From Nitrospina sp. (GTDB taxonomy: Bacteria; Nitrospinota; Nitrospinia; Nitrospinales; VA-1), in the NCBI GenBank assembly GCA_018697205.1, contig JABHTG010000037.1, positions 30,283 through 94,282 of the forward strand: a DNA stretch of 64,000 nucleotides. The letters are read 5' to 3'. This document shows, piece by piece, positions 52,660 to 61,930 of the stretch. The translations under genes and the position numbers were made by a program. Each line of letters begins with the position of its first letter. Within the stretch, counting starts at the first letter, position 1. The notes under the pieces were generated by a model, which saw nothing but the letters and a program-made list of their open reading frames with translations, was not told the DNA's origin and made no database searches.

Positions 52660-52707
52660 TATAATTAATTAAAGTTTATTGAACTATTCACATTCCAACG
52701 GAACAGT

Positions 52708-53061
52708 TTAGTGGTTACTACTCCCTTCTTTTTGATGGTTGGAAGTACGTTTATTACTTTCATAAGATCCATGGCTCTTATCGTAGTCAGGGCTTTTTTC
52801 TTTAGTTGAACTACCGCTTCCTTCCTCTAAATTTTTGGAAAAAGATTCATTAGATTTATGATTATCATGTCCATTATAGTTCCAATGATTTTTGAGGTAT
52901 GACTTAAAGCCACTTCCTTCTTCATGTATCTTTGAATTAGAGCCTTTTGAATCACGTTCATTTTTTAAATGTTGTTCTCCATCATGAGAAAAGGTGGAGT
53001 TTGCATTAAATATAAAAAATACAAATATTATTAATGGTATGTGAAAATTTTTTTTATTCAT
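52708..53061 (-). CDS. Small exported His/Ser/Gly-rich protein
   Basis: 117 residues with signal peptide (cleaved near T-F-S, about 25). The mature part is hydrophilic and probably disordered, with about ten histidines, repeated E-G-S-G/S units, and no cysteine. It begins H-D-G-E-Q-H. Such a composition could bind transition metals. No family is recognised. The gene is a single unit with its own terminator. Confidence 0.55.
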   Translation of the reverse strand: MNKKNFHIPLIIFVFFIFNANSTFSHDGEQHLKNERDSKGSNSKIHEEGSGFKSYLKNHWNYNGHDNHKSNESFSKNLEEGSGSSTKEKSPDYDKSHGSYESNKRTSNHQKEGSSNH

Positions 53062-53253
53062 AAGTTGGTTGTGAAAATTATTAATGTAAATAGTTAGACC
53101 CTAAGGTAAGCGCTAATACCTAGTTGTAAACTTTAACAATATTAATTTTTTATAAGGTTTTATTGCTTATAATCCTGCCAGATAGGGCTTGTTTTTTTTG
53201 CCTGGATTTAATAATGGATTTTTCTTAGAGTTTAAGTAAGTAAAAGTAATATT

Positions 53254-54120
53254 TTATTGAAATCGAATAAAACTATTTTTAAATCCATGATTAGTTATAT
53301 CTTTTCTGACTTGTTGAGCTTTTATTTTTGTTGCAAGTCCTTTGGAGAGGACTGTGTAGACATTTCTATCGATTTTGATTATTTTTTTATTTAATTCGTG
53401 CCCACTTTTTTTTAGTTTTTTGATAAACCTATTTGCTTCCTGTTCTCTGTTAAATAGTCCTAACGACAAATTGTAAGTTGTACCACTTTTTTTAATTGAT
53501 GGTGTGATACCGAGAGATTTAAAATTCGAGACACTTGAAATAGCATTATCTTTATTGGTAAAGTTTTCTGAGAACACTTGATGTTTTATTATTTTTATAT
53601 TTTGTGTGTATATCTTTGCTTTAATCCCTATAGAGTTAAGAGATTTTACAACCTTCTCGGCATTATTTTTGATGGAAAATGCACCTACCTGAACGAAGAA
53701 TTTTTTTCCTTTAGTTGGTGCTTGTTCTTTTTTAGATAAACCTTGAAGAGTGGGTTCATTTTTTGTTAAGTAGGAATTTGCTCGGTCTTTAGAGCTGCTT
53801 ATCTTTTTTAGTGGTGAGTTTTCATTTTTGTTTATTTTAGATTTATGGTTTTTGAGGTCAGTTTTTTCTGTGAAATACTTGAAATGTGATCCGTTTTCAG
53901 AAGTTAAGGTTGTTTGTTTAATTATAGACTGTTTGTTTTGAGTGTATATTAGGATAAGGAGTGCAATTCCTATTGAAGAAATAATAGTTATTTTGGAGTT
54001 CTTTATTCTTATTTTTTTAGTAGTCTCCATTTCATGTTTAACTTGTATTTCACCACTTAGAGTGTCTAGACGCTTATTGTATTTTTCCCAATCTTCATTT
54101 GTATCTTGCAATTCGAGCAT
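53254..54120 (-). CDS. SPOR-domain membrane protein
   Basis: A 288-residue bitopic protein. It has a short cytosolic coil, one membrane helix (about 46-63), a Lys/Ser-rich linker, and two SPOR-like repeats (about 137-215 and 216-285; F-F-V-Q-V-G-A-F starts the first). SPOR domains bind peptidoglycan stripped of peptides at the division site, as in FtsN and DamX. A pair of repeats is uncommon but known. It is alone on the minus strand, divergent from pyrD. Confidence 0.85.
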   Translation of the reverse strand: MLELQDTNEDWEKYNKRLDTLSGEIQVKHEMETTKKIRIKNSKITIISSIGIALLILIYTQNKQSIIKQTTLTSENGSHFKYFTEKTDLKNHKSKINKNENSPLKKISSSKDRANSYLTKNEPTLQGLSKKEQAPTKGKKFFVQVGAFSIKNNAEKVVKSLNSIGIKAKIYTQNIKIIKHQVFSENFTNKDNAISSVSNFKSLGITPSIKKSGTTYNLSLGLFNREQEANRFIKKLKKSGHELNKKIIKIDRNVYTVLSKGLATKIKAQQVRKDITNHGFKNSFIRFQ

Positions 54121-54324
54121 GGATTAATTTTTTTCTAAAATTATTTAGAATGGTAGTTTATCAATGGCCAGTTTTATAGGACAACAGTAAAACATGATGA
54201 TAGGATATCTCTTGTAAATGATATGAATAATGGAATAGTAAAGAACTTACTGACTATAATGACCTATTTGTCCTTATATATCAATATGTTTTGCAACTTC
54301 CTATAATTTAATTATGCCTAGATA

Positions 54325-55248
54325 ATGGACATAAATAAAGATATTGATTTGTCAGTCAAGTTGGGTCCTATGCTTTTTGCAAACCCAGTTATTGCTGCTT
54401 CAGGTACTTTTGGTTATGGTATTGAATTTGATCCCTTTGTGGATTTGAATAAATTAGGGGGTTTTTGTACTAAAGGTTTGTCCATGAAACATAAAACGGG
54501 GAATCGTTTTCCACGTATGATAGAGACTGCTTCTGGTATGTTAAATGCCATAGGACTTGAGAATATTGGTTTGGATAGATTTGTAAATGAAAAATTACCA
54601 TTATTAGATAAATCTGAAACGCGACTGATAGTTAATTTTTTTGGTGAGACAATAACTGAGTATGTGGAACTTGCTGTTGAATTATCTAAATTGAAAAGAG
54701 TTGATGCACTAGAGATGAATGTTTCATGCCCTAATGTAGAAAAAGGAGGAGCACGTTTTAGTTCAGACCCGGTGATCCTTAAACAAGTCGTAGAATCTGT
54801 TCGAAACGTAACCAGTAAGTTCTTAATTATAAAACTTTCGCCCAATGTTAAAGATATAACTGAATTGGCTTTGGCTGCTCAAGATGGTGGCGCAGACGCT
54901 CTGTCATTGATCAATACTTTTGTGGGTTTAAAGATAGATGTTGAATCAGGAAAACCGTGGCTAGCAAACACAATAGGTGGGGTTTCTGGACCAGCTATTA
55001 AACCCATGGCGCTCTCTATGGTTTGTGAGACCGTTCGCGCTGTAAAAATTCCCGTTATAGGCATTGGGGGTATCTCATCGGTAGAGGATGCATTAGAGTT
55101 TTTAATTGCAGGAGCAAGTGCGATACAAATAGGAACAGCCAATTATATAGATCCATCTATTACGATGAAAGTAATTGAAGGTCTTTATGATTATTGCAAA
55201 AAAAATAACTTAAAATCATTGGCAGGATTACCTTTATTAAATAAATGA
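54325..55248 (+). CDS. pyrD: Dihydroorotate dehydrogenase, class 1B catalytic subunit
   Basis: A 307-residue FMN enzyme of pyrimidine synthesis. It has the catalytic cysteine Cys135 in N-V-S-C-P-N, the N-T-F-V-G-L loop, G-G-V-S-G-P-A-I-K-P and the C-terminal FMN phosphate motifs G-I-G-G-I-S-S and G-A-S-A-I-Q-I-G-T. Cysteine, not serine, as base marks class 1, and the sequence pattern is that of the 1B form that needs PyrK. No pyrK is next to it. A TATAAT lies 18 bases before the ATG without a clear -35 partner. Confidence 0.95.
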   Translation: MDINKDIDLSVKLGPMLFANPVIAASGTFGYGIEFDPFVDLNKLGGFCTKGLSMKHKTGNRFPRMIETASGMLNAIGLENIGLDRFVNEKLPLLDKSETRLIVNFFGETITEYVELAVELSKLKRVDALEMNVSCPNVEKGGARFSSDPVILKQVVESVRNVTSKFLIIKLSPNVKDITELALAAQDGGADALSLINTFVGLKIDVESGKPWLANTIGGVSGPAIKPMALSMVCETVRAVKIPVIGIGGISSVEDALEFLIAGASAIQIGTANYIDPSITMKVIEGLYDYCKKNNLKSLAGLPLLNK

Positions 55249-55260
55249 TTAGTTTGATAT

Positions 55261-56436
55261 CTATTGAATAAAAATTCTGGGAACGCGTTTGCCGACTCCA
55301 CAAAGAATTTCGTAGGGAATGGTATTTGCTTTTGTCGCTAACTCTTCTACTGTTATAGCGCTATTTTTTTGATTTCCAAAGATTACAACCTCCTCCCCCA
55401 TCTCTACTCCTGGTAGATCGGTTATGTCAATTAAGCACATATCCATACAGATAGTTCCAACTTGTTTTACTCGTCTTCCTTTTACAAGTAGTTCCATATT
55501 ATTTGAAAGGTGACGGCTTAGCCCATCAGCATAACCTACAGGAATTGTCGCGATACGCGTGCCACTTTTTTTTGTTATATAACGACCGCCATAGCTTATA
55601 GGGACGCCTTTACATAATGTCTGAATTTGCATGATCTTGGTTTTCCAACTCATAACAGGACGGAGTTTGGTAGTCTTATTTTCCTTTGCTAACAAATTAA
55701 ATATTGAGGTTATAGTGGGGGATGGAAAAGAACCAAACAAACTGATACCTGGTCGGACTAAATTAAGTCTACTTTCGGGGAAGCGTATTAACCCTGCGGT
55801 GTTTGCAGTATGAAAAAGAATGTCTTTTTTTATGCTAGTCATTTTTGAAAATTTAGTCGTAGATAGTTTCTTTAATAAATTTAAAAAAAGAGATATTTGG
55901 TGGTTTGTTACTCCGGGGTCTTCTTCATCGGCGCTGGATAAATGTGTGAAAACTCCATGGATTTGTAGGTTTTTGCAAGTTATGACATTTTCCATTAGCT
56001 TTATGAATGAGTTTGGTTGCACTCCCAGTCGTCCCATACCAGTATCAATCTTTATATGAACGCCAATACTTTTATTGGCATGTTCTGCTTTTCTCGAAAT
56101 AGCGTTCGCCATAACTGTATTGGAAAGACTGGTGGAAAGATTGTACTTGATCAAATCTTCAATCTCATCTGGATAAATGCCTCCAAGAATAAGAATAGGG
56201 GAAGTAATTCCATTTTCACGCAACTCTATACCTTCTTGAATTATTCCAACGCCTATGTAGTCAACTTGTTCTTGGATGGCAGCGCGCGCGCATTGAATTG
56301 CACCGTGCCCATATGCATCTGCTTTGATTATTGCCATAGTTCTGGTATCAGGCCCTAAAAGTAATTTAATAGAATGTAGATTATGTCGAAATGAAGCGAG
56401 GTTGATTTCAGCAAAAGTAGCTCGGTTTAGAGTCAT
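55261..56436 (-). CDS. alr: Alanine racemase
   Basis: A 391-residue PLP enzyme making D-alanine for peptidoglycan. The PLP lysine is Lys38 in K-A-D-A-Y-G-H-G and the second base is Tyr282 in I-S-Y-G-G-R-Y. The family segments D-T-G-M-G-R-L-G and M-D-M-C-L-I-D are clear. It is convergent with pyrD and 71 bases downstream of the DUF1566 gene. Length and motifs fully fit. Confidence 0.97.
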   Translation of the reverse strand: MTLNRATFAEINLASFRHNLHSIKLLLGPDTRTMAIIKADAYGHGAIQCARAAIQEQVDYIGVGIIQEGIELRENGITSPILILGGIYPDEIEDLIKYNLSTSLSNTVMANAISRKAEHANKSIGVHIKIDTGMGRLGVQPNSFIKLMENVITCKNLQIHGVFTHLSSADEEDPGVTNHQISLFLNLLKKLSTTKFSKMTSIKKDILFHTANTAGLIRFPESRLNLVRPGISLFGSFPSPTITSIFNLLAKENKTTKLRPVMSWKTKIMQIQTLCKGVPISYGGRYITKKSGTRIATIPVGYADGLSRHLSNNMELLVKGRRVKQVGTICMDMCLIDITDLPGVEMGEEVVIFGNQKNSAITVEELATKANTIPYEILCGVGKRVPRIFIQ

Positions 56437-56507
56437 TATAGAAAAAAATAGAAAAGTTATTATGGTTATAAAAATTCCTAGGGGGGAACATGAAGTTTTT
56501 TGTCAAC

Positions 56508-56990
56508 TTATTCTCTGCGACTCCTTCCAGTCTCGGAAATTCTTCCAAACTTTTTAACTTCTGGACCGGATGAACGAATAGGCCTACAAGACATAAAACT
56601 TTCATCTTTTGTTTTACGTCTTACTAGATATGCTCTATCGCTGTAAAAATTATAAACCATAGCATTGATGCCCGTTTCTTCATCGCACCAATATGTAAAG
56701 CCGCATCCTTCAGGAAACTTTAAATCAATATGTACTATATCTCCATTAAAGTCGATATTTTTACTTTCATGTTCGTATAGGTTTCGTGCCTCTGTTTTTT
56801 TTGGTAATCGCCAGTCGTCATATCCAGCAAATTTTTCTTCATTTAGTTTTTCTACAAATTTATTGGCACCTTTCCAAGTACACCATTTTCCTTTTACTTG
56901 GTAGCTGTCTCTTTTTAACCACATCACGTTGTAGCGAGTGTCTGTTAGCGTATCATCCGCATTATCAATAAAGCGTTCTTTTTGTGCCAT
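56508..56990 (-). CDS. DUF1566-like protein (diverged)
   Basis: A 160-residue protein, a diverged relative of the 29185 gene: V-M-W-L-K-R-D, then F-A-G-Y-D-D-W-R-L-P-K-K-T-E, and an end strand A-Y-L-V-R-R. It has no signal peptide and a basic C-terminal tail, F-G-R-I-S-E-T-G-R-S-R-R-E. Its place before alr may be chance. The function is unknown. Confidence 0.75.
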   Translation of the reverse strand: MAQKERFIDNADDTLTDTRYNVMWLKRDSYQVKGKWCTWKGANKFVEKLNEEKFAGYDDWRLPKKTEARNLYEHESKNIDFNGDIVHIDLKFPEGCGFTYWCDEETGINAMVYNFYSDRAYLVRRKTKDESFMSCRPIRSSGPEVKKFGRISETGRSRRE

Positions 56991-57101
56991 AATTATATTT
57001 AGTTGCCTATTTTATGATTTTTAAAATTATATTTTATATGTTATCAGGTTTTTTACTAGATGAACAAATATTGGGAACTATATGCAAGATCGAATTTTTA
57101 T

Positions 57102-58412
57102 TTATGCCAATGTTCCTGCAATAGAGCCTGTTAGCAGAGTAGCTAAAAATGCTGTCCACAATCCACGTAGCCCTAGTACTGATATTTCTTTGGCCCTTGA
57201 TGGAACTATAGCAGTTAATCCTCCTACAAATATTCCTAGACTTGCGAAGTGAACAAAACCGCACAATGAATAAGTCAAAGCTGTAAATGACCGTATAGAA
57301 AAAGCTTGTGTATGAACCGATTGTACGCTAGCAAGTTGAAAATAAGCAGATACTTCTGTCTCAACAAAACGTGATCCTAAAATTTGAGATCCCATTTGCC
57401 ACTCTTCTGGTTTTAAACCAATCAATAAAGTGAAAGGCCAAACAAGCCATCCAAAAATACGATTAATGGAGATTGACTGCCCAGCTATTTGTGGAATTAG
57501 TTTAAGAATATAGTCTACAACCTCTTGAAGCCCTAGTATAACTATAAGTAATGTTGCTATTGAAATAGCAAGTTTAATTCCTAAGGAACCCCCCTCCATT
57601 AAGACAACTATCACATTTGTAGGTTTTTGAGCATTGATTTCTATTGAATCATTTGTGAATTTATCTTCTGCAATATTGCTTGGAATGGCTCCTAATGTTT
57701 GAGGGGAATCAGTTTCAGGTAACGATAGTTTGCTAATCAAAACAGCACAAGGGATAGAAATTATTGAAGCTGAAATTAAATGTCCAGCAATTTGAGGGTA
57801 AATACCCTTTAAAGCTACCACATAAACTGCCATTACCGTGGTAGCTACTGTTCCCATCATGCAAGTAATTAAAGTGAGAAGCTCAGACTGTGACATTTTA
57901 TCAATATAATTCCGGATAGTAAGGGAGGATTCAATTCCAAAAAAAATACTAGCAGCAGCTGAAAATGATTCGGCTCCAGAAAGGGCCATTGTTTTATGAA
58001 AAATTTTTGCAAAGGTATTGACGCATGCCTGTATAATTTTTAGATAATATAGCAAGCTTATTATACTTGAAAAGAAGATTACTGACGGCAGCACTTGTAA
58101 CGCAAGGACAAATCCTATCGACTTTGTCCCATCTGGTAAAAATTCGCCTGGCCCAATAGCTAAAGGACCAAATAGAAAAATTGATCCTTTCTGCGATGCT
58201 TGTAACAAAGATAAGAGGATATTGTTTATCCACTCTAAGGCTTTTCGGGTCCAAGGTAGCCAAAAGGTCATTCCACCAATAGCCCAAGCTAAAAAAATGC
58301 TACCCAAAATGGTTTTTTTGTTTATTTGGTCTCTATTTCCTGTTGCCCAGGCGATAAAGGAGATTATGAAAAATCCAGTAAAAGCTATTCCTCTATATTC
58401 TATTTCATTCAT
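57102..58412 (-). CDS. Concentrative nucleoside transporter (CNT/NupC family)
   Basis: A polytopic transporter of about 436 residues that imports nucleosides with H+ or Na+. Visible are G-P-L-A-I-G-P in helix 1 of the core, the conserved L-P-S-V-I-F-F-S-S and G-A-E-S-F-S-A-A-A-S-I-F-F-G segments, and the late S-Y-x-L-C-G-F-V-H-F-A-S-L-G motif. The start is ATG 58412, with a GGGAAG site upstream; TTG 58427 is less likely. It is alone and shares no operon. Confidence 0.92.
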   Translation of the reverse strand: MNEIEYRGIAFTGFFIISFIAWATGNRDQINKKTILGSIFLAWAIGGMTFWLPWTRKALEWINNILLSLLQASQKGSIFLFGPLAIGPGEFLPDGTKSIGFVLALQVLPSVIFFSSIISLLYYLKIIQACVNTFAKIFHKTMALSGAESFSAAASIFFGIESSLTIRNYIDKMSQSELLTLITCMMGTVATTVMAVYVVALKGIYPQIAGHLISASIISIPCAVLISKLSLPETDSPQTLGAIPSNIAEDKFTNDSIEINAQKPTNVIVVLMEGGSLGIKLAISIATLLIVILGLQEVVDYILKLIPQIAGQSISINRIFGWLVWPFTLLIGLKPEEWQMGSQILGSRFVETEVSAYFQLASVQSVHTQAFSIRSFTALTYSLCGFVHFASLGIFVGGLTAIVPSRAKEISVLGLRGLWTAFLATLLTGSIAGTLA

Positions 58413-58621
58413 AAAACTACTTCCCAAAAATATTAATGAGGTGATTATAGCGATATAAAAAATATAATTAAAATGAAAAAATAAGTAGATTAGAAAACTT
58501 GAAAAACATGTATTATTACTTTTCTTTAGTTAGTTATTTTTAAAGTAGATAAAAATGTGTTAACTATACGTTACTTGTTGTTAAAGTAATAATTCATTAA
58601 ATTTAAACTTTAGGAATAATT

Positions 58622-58909
58622 ATGCCAAGCATTGAAATTGAAAGTTTTTTCTATGATTTAATTCATTGTAAAAATAAAATTCTCTCAAATTTTGAAAAAT
58701 GGGATGAAAAGTATGAGGAAGATGAGCGAGGACCGCTTGTAGCAGGGATAAGAGAGTGCAAAGATGCAGAGCTTATTAATCTTTTAATTAATATTCAGCG
58801 TTTAGCTAGCGGCTATGAACAAATTAAAGAATTGATGGATGCTGCTGAACAAAAAGATGTTGACGATGCTATGTCTGATGAAGAAGATGACGACGAAGAT
58901 GATGATTGA
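58622..58909 (+). CDS. Small acidic-tailed protein of unknown function
   Basis: A 95-residue soluble protein, mostly helical. Its last 19 residues are almost all Asp and Glu (D-D-A-M-S-D-E-E-D-D-D). The helical part has a heptad-like L-I-N-L-L-I-N-I-Q-R-L. I recognise no family. An AGGAAT site precedes the ATG. The acidic tail could bind a basic protein partner or metal. Confidence 0.6.
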   Translation: MPSIEIESFFYDLIHCKNKILSNFEKWDEKYEEDERGPLVAGIRECKDAELINLLINIQRLASGYEQIKELMDAAEQKDVDDAMSDEEDDDEDDD

Positions 58910-58929
58910 ACTCTAAGCCTATTATTTTT

Positions 58930-60120
58930 TTATTCTGAATCTTGTCTTAATAAGTGACCGGATTGCATGTCGAATTTTAATCTTGTCATGCCGTGGTGTC
59001 CGCCAACCCATAGGAAGTTATCGTTGTCAAATTCGATGCTGAAAACATAATTAGAAATTAACCCATTCTTTTCTGCATTGTTTTGAAAAAAAGTGCCATC
59101 AAACATAGATAGACCTTTGTTTGATCCTATCCATAAGTTACCATCGGGTCCTTCATTAATCGCTAGTATATAGTTTCCTGGCAGTCCGTCTTTAACGGTA
59201 TAGTTTCGAAAAATCTCTGTTTCTGGGGAAAACATGCTGAGCCCTCCCCCCCATGTGCCAATCCATAATCTGTTAAGTTGGTCCAGATACATAGAGACAA
59301 TATAGTTAGGTCGATAGGCTACATTTTCAGTATTAGGTATGTTGATCACTTGATCACTGTGGTGCGATCCCTTTAACGAATCAGTAGCTAATCGATTATC
59401 ATTTAAGACTATTTCATGAGAAGCACCTAATCCATTTTTATGATTCCAGTGGGCCCATTGCTTTGTTTTTTCATTATAAAGTGAAAGGCCTCCTTCTGTG
59501 CCAAACCAAATATTACTTTTCTCGCCAAATTCAATAGCATAGACCCAATTATCTATTAGCCCACCGTTCGTGTTTTTAACTGTAAAACTGGTCCAGGATT
59601 CGCTTATTAGTGGGTCACCTTTCACTCGATTGACTCCGCTCCAAGTGGCAATCCACATAGATGTCTTGTTAAACTTAATGTCATAAACAAACGCGTCATT
59701 AAGTCCTTGAGGTGTGTTTATGTTTGTCCATTTTTTATTAGCTAAAAAACTAAGCCCACCTCCATATGTTCCAAGCCATATCTGACTCTTGGGATCTATC
59801 GAAATGCTAAAAATTCCATTACTTAAAAGAGAGTTGCGATTGTCGTAGACGATATAATTTTCGATAGAAGTTGTATCGTATTTTATGGCTCCCATGGATG
59901 TTCCCATCCAGAGGAACTTTCCTTGAGATTTTAGCACCTTTACATTTCTGGCATTTAATGAGAAATTATCCGACTTTAATATATGACTAGAGTTCTTACC
60001 CTTTGAATGTTTGGCTAGTGGTTTATTAAACGCCATTCCTTCAGTGTGAAATAGGGTAATGATAAATAGACAAAAAATAATTCTAACTAATCTAAGAGAG
60101 AGTTGAATTTGAAGGAACAT
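58930..60120 (-). CDS. Exported two-component-regulator-propeller (Reg_prop) protein
   Basis: A 396-residue protein with a signal peptide (about 1-30), followed by a beta-propeller of at least seven Reg_prop units. They repeat the I/L-W-x-G-T-x-G-G-L-S pattern: W-L-G-T-Y-G-G-G, W-F-G-T-E-G-G, W-I-G-T-W-G-G-G. In the usual hybrid sensors such propellers precede a histidine kinase, but none follows here; the chain ends soon after the last blade. It is a free periplasmic or surface propeller, divergent from the FGE-type lipoprotein gene, whose first bases it overlaps. Confidence 0.85.
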   Translation of the reverse strand: MFLQIQLSLRLVRIIFCLFIITLFHTEGMAFNKPLAKHSKGKNSSHILKSDNFSLNARNVKVLKSQGKFLWMGTSMGAIKYDTTSIENYIVYDNRNSLLSNGIFSISIDPKSQIWLGTYGGGLSFLANKKWTNINTPQGLNDAFVYDIKFNKTSMWIATWSGVNRVKGDPLISESWTSFTVKNTNGGLIDNWVYAIEFGEKSNIWFGTEGGLSLYNEKTKQWAHWNHKNGLGASHEIVLNDNRLATDSLKGSHHSDQVINIPNTENVAYRPNYIVSMYLDQLNRLWIGTWGGGLSMFSPETEIFRNYTVKDGLPGNYILAINEGPDGNLWIGSNKGLSMFDGTFFQNNAEKNGLISNYVFSIEFDNDNFLWVGGHHGMTRLKFDMQSGHLLRQDSE

Positions 60121-60177
60121 AAATTGAGAACATATTGCAGGTTTAAATTCTATTATAGGGATTTAACTATAACTTTG

Positions 60178-61038
60178 ATGATAAAACTCTTTATTTTGTT
60201 TGCCTACATCGGCACACTACTTATCTCAGCTTGTGGCGATTCTTTTGATCGTAAATCAAAAAACTCAAATTTAGCAACGGTAAAAAATTCTCCAATTGAT
60301 GGTAAAAAGATGGTTCTTGTACCGGCAGGTGAGTTTGTCATGGGAACAGATAAGATTGATGACGAAAAAACTCACCTTAAAATTGGTGCAGTTAAACCAT
60401 TATATTTAGATCAACATCCCTCTAGAAAAATATTTCTTGACTCATATTATATCGATAAATATGAGGTAACCAACGAAGAATATAAACGATTTATTGATAC
60501 AACGGGTTACGATGAATTACCAGGACATTGGGATAATGGAACCTATGCTGTGGGTGAGGGTAATTTCCCAGTAACTCACGTTACATGGAGAGAAGCGTTA
60601 ACCTATGCGCTTTGGGCCCAAAAAACTCTTCCAACAGAAGCACAATGGGAAAAAGCTGCTAGAGGAGTTGACGGACGTCTCTATCCTTGGGGAAATGTTT
60701 ATGAAAAAGGAAAATCTAATATGGGTATCGATGGAGCAAAAGAATTAGTTGCAGGGGGTACGTACTCCGAAGACGTCAGTCCATATAAAGTTTATGACCT
60801 TGGAGGCAACGTTATGGAGTGGACTATGGATTGGTATCTAGCTTATCCTGGGAACACTTATAAAAATACACGTTATGGAAAAACACTTAAAGTGTTACGT
60901 GGAAATGCCTTTCAAGGTTCTGGGCACTATTTTCTTGAGGCTTATCGTTACTCATTTGCTAGAACTGAAGCTGACCCAAATGCTTACTTTGAAAATGTTG
61001 GCTTCAGATGCTTAGAGAACCTGAAATTAAAAGAATGA
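60178..61038 (+). CDS. FGE/SUMF1-type lipoprotein
   Basis: A 286-residue protein. The ATG at 60178 starts a proper lipoprotein signal (M-I-K-L-F-I-L-F, lipobox I-S-A-C); the longer frame from 60103 would overlap the divergent gene and bury the signal, so I reject it. The SUMF1 domain has V-P-A-G-E-F-V-M-G, L-P-T-E-A-Q-W-E-K-A-A-R-G, Y-P-W-G-N and G-G-N-V-M-E-W. The catalytic cysteines of true formylglycine enzymes are not evident. It is related to the 33640 gene. Confidence 0.85.
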   Translation: MIKLFILFAYIGTLLISACGDSFDRKSKNSNLATVKNSPIDGKKMVLVPAGEFVMGTDKIDDEKTHLKIGAVKPLYLDQHPSRKIFLDSYYIDKYEVTNEEYKRFIDTTGYDELPGHWDNGTYAVGEGNFPVTHVTWREALTYALWAQKTLPTEAQWEKAARGVDGRLYPWGNVYEKGKSNMGIDGAKELVAGGTYSEDVSPYKVYDLGGNVMEWTMDWYLAYPGNTYKNTRYGKTLKVLRGNAFQGSGHYFLEAYRYSFARTEADPNAYFENVGFRCLENLKLKE

Positions 61039-61076
61039 ATTTTTTCTAAATCAAAGAAGAGAGGGTGTGAAAATAA

Positions 61077-61928
61077 TTACTCGAGTACGGTGTTTTCTAG
61101 ATTAGCACCCTTAGTAATTGCCTTCCCGATATTTGCGTCTACAAGATAGGCATCCGATAAATTTGCATTGGTGAAGTTAGTTCCATGTAAATTAGCCTCA
61201 AGAAAAAATGAGTTTTGAAGGTTCGAACCTTCTAGATTGGCATATGTGAGGTCGGCGCCTTCTAAATTAGCTTCATCGATTTGAACTTCAGAACAAAAAG
61301 CATCTTTTAGGTCTACACCAATTAAATTTGAATTGCTTAACTTTACTCCCTTAAATGTACAGGAATTTAAGTCTGAATATTTTAATATGGCCCCTGATAG
61401 ATCAGTTTCATTGACTTTGGAAAAACTTAGGTCAGACCCTCTAGCATTAGCGCCTTTCATTTTTGATGAATTTATTTCTACCTGTTTCATATACGTGTAC
61501 AAAAGCCTTGAAAATGAAAGATCGCATTCATCGAAAATAGCTGAATAAAAATTTGAATGGCTTAGGTTGGAGCCTCTCAACTTGCAACTTTTAAAGTGTG
61601 CTTTTGATATTTCGCAGTGTTCTGCGGTAGCATTTTTGAAATTACAATTAACAAAAATTGTTTCCTCGAAGTTGACACCTGTTAACTTTGCTCCTGTGAA
61701 GTCAATATCTGTAAGTTTAGAGTTTTTTAAGGAACAGCCTTCAAGTGATGCTTGAGAGAAGTTGATACCGGTAAGTTCTGAATTTTCTAGTTTTGCTTTA
61801 TCAAAAGTTGCATAGATAAAGCTGGCACTCTTTAGGATAGAGCCATTAAGGTCGTATTCACTGAAGTCTGCACCATCTTGTTTTGGTTCTTTTGCTAATA
61901 GAGATGTGATTTCGTCAACATTGGACAT
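61077..61928 (-). CDS. Pentapeptide-repeat protein
   Basis: A 283-residue protein built of about 45 pentapeptide units of the A(D/N)LxX type across nearly its whole length (A-N-L-E-G, A-D-L-T-Y, S-N-L-I-G and so on), giving a right-handed quadrilateral beta-helix. Some members mimic DNA and shield gyrase; the role of most is unknown. There is no signal peptide. It starts 2 bases after the MotA-type gene's stop and so is co-transcribed with it and the cyclase. Confidence 0.9.
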   Translation of the reverse strand: MSNVDEITSLLAKEPKQDGADFSEYDLNGSILKSASFIYATFDKAKLENSELTGINFSQASLEGCSLKNSKLTDIDFTGAKLTGVNFEETIFVNCNFKNATAEHCEISKAHFKSCKLRGSNLSHSNFYSAIFDECDLSFSRLLYTYMKQVEINSSKMKGANARGSDLSFSKVNETDLSGAILKYSDLNSCTFKGVKLSNSNLIGVDLKDAFCSEVQIDEANLEGADLTYANLEGSNLQNSFFLEANLHGTNFTNANLSDAYLVDANIGKAITKGANLENTVLE

Positions 61929-61930
61929 GA

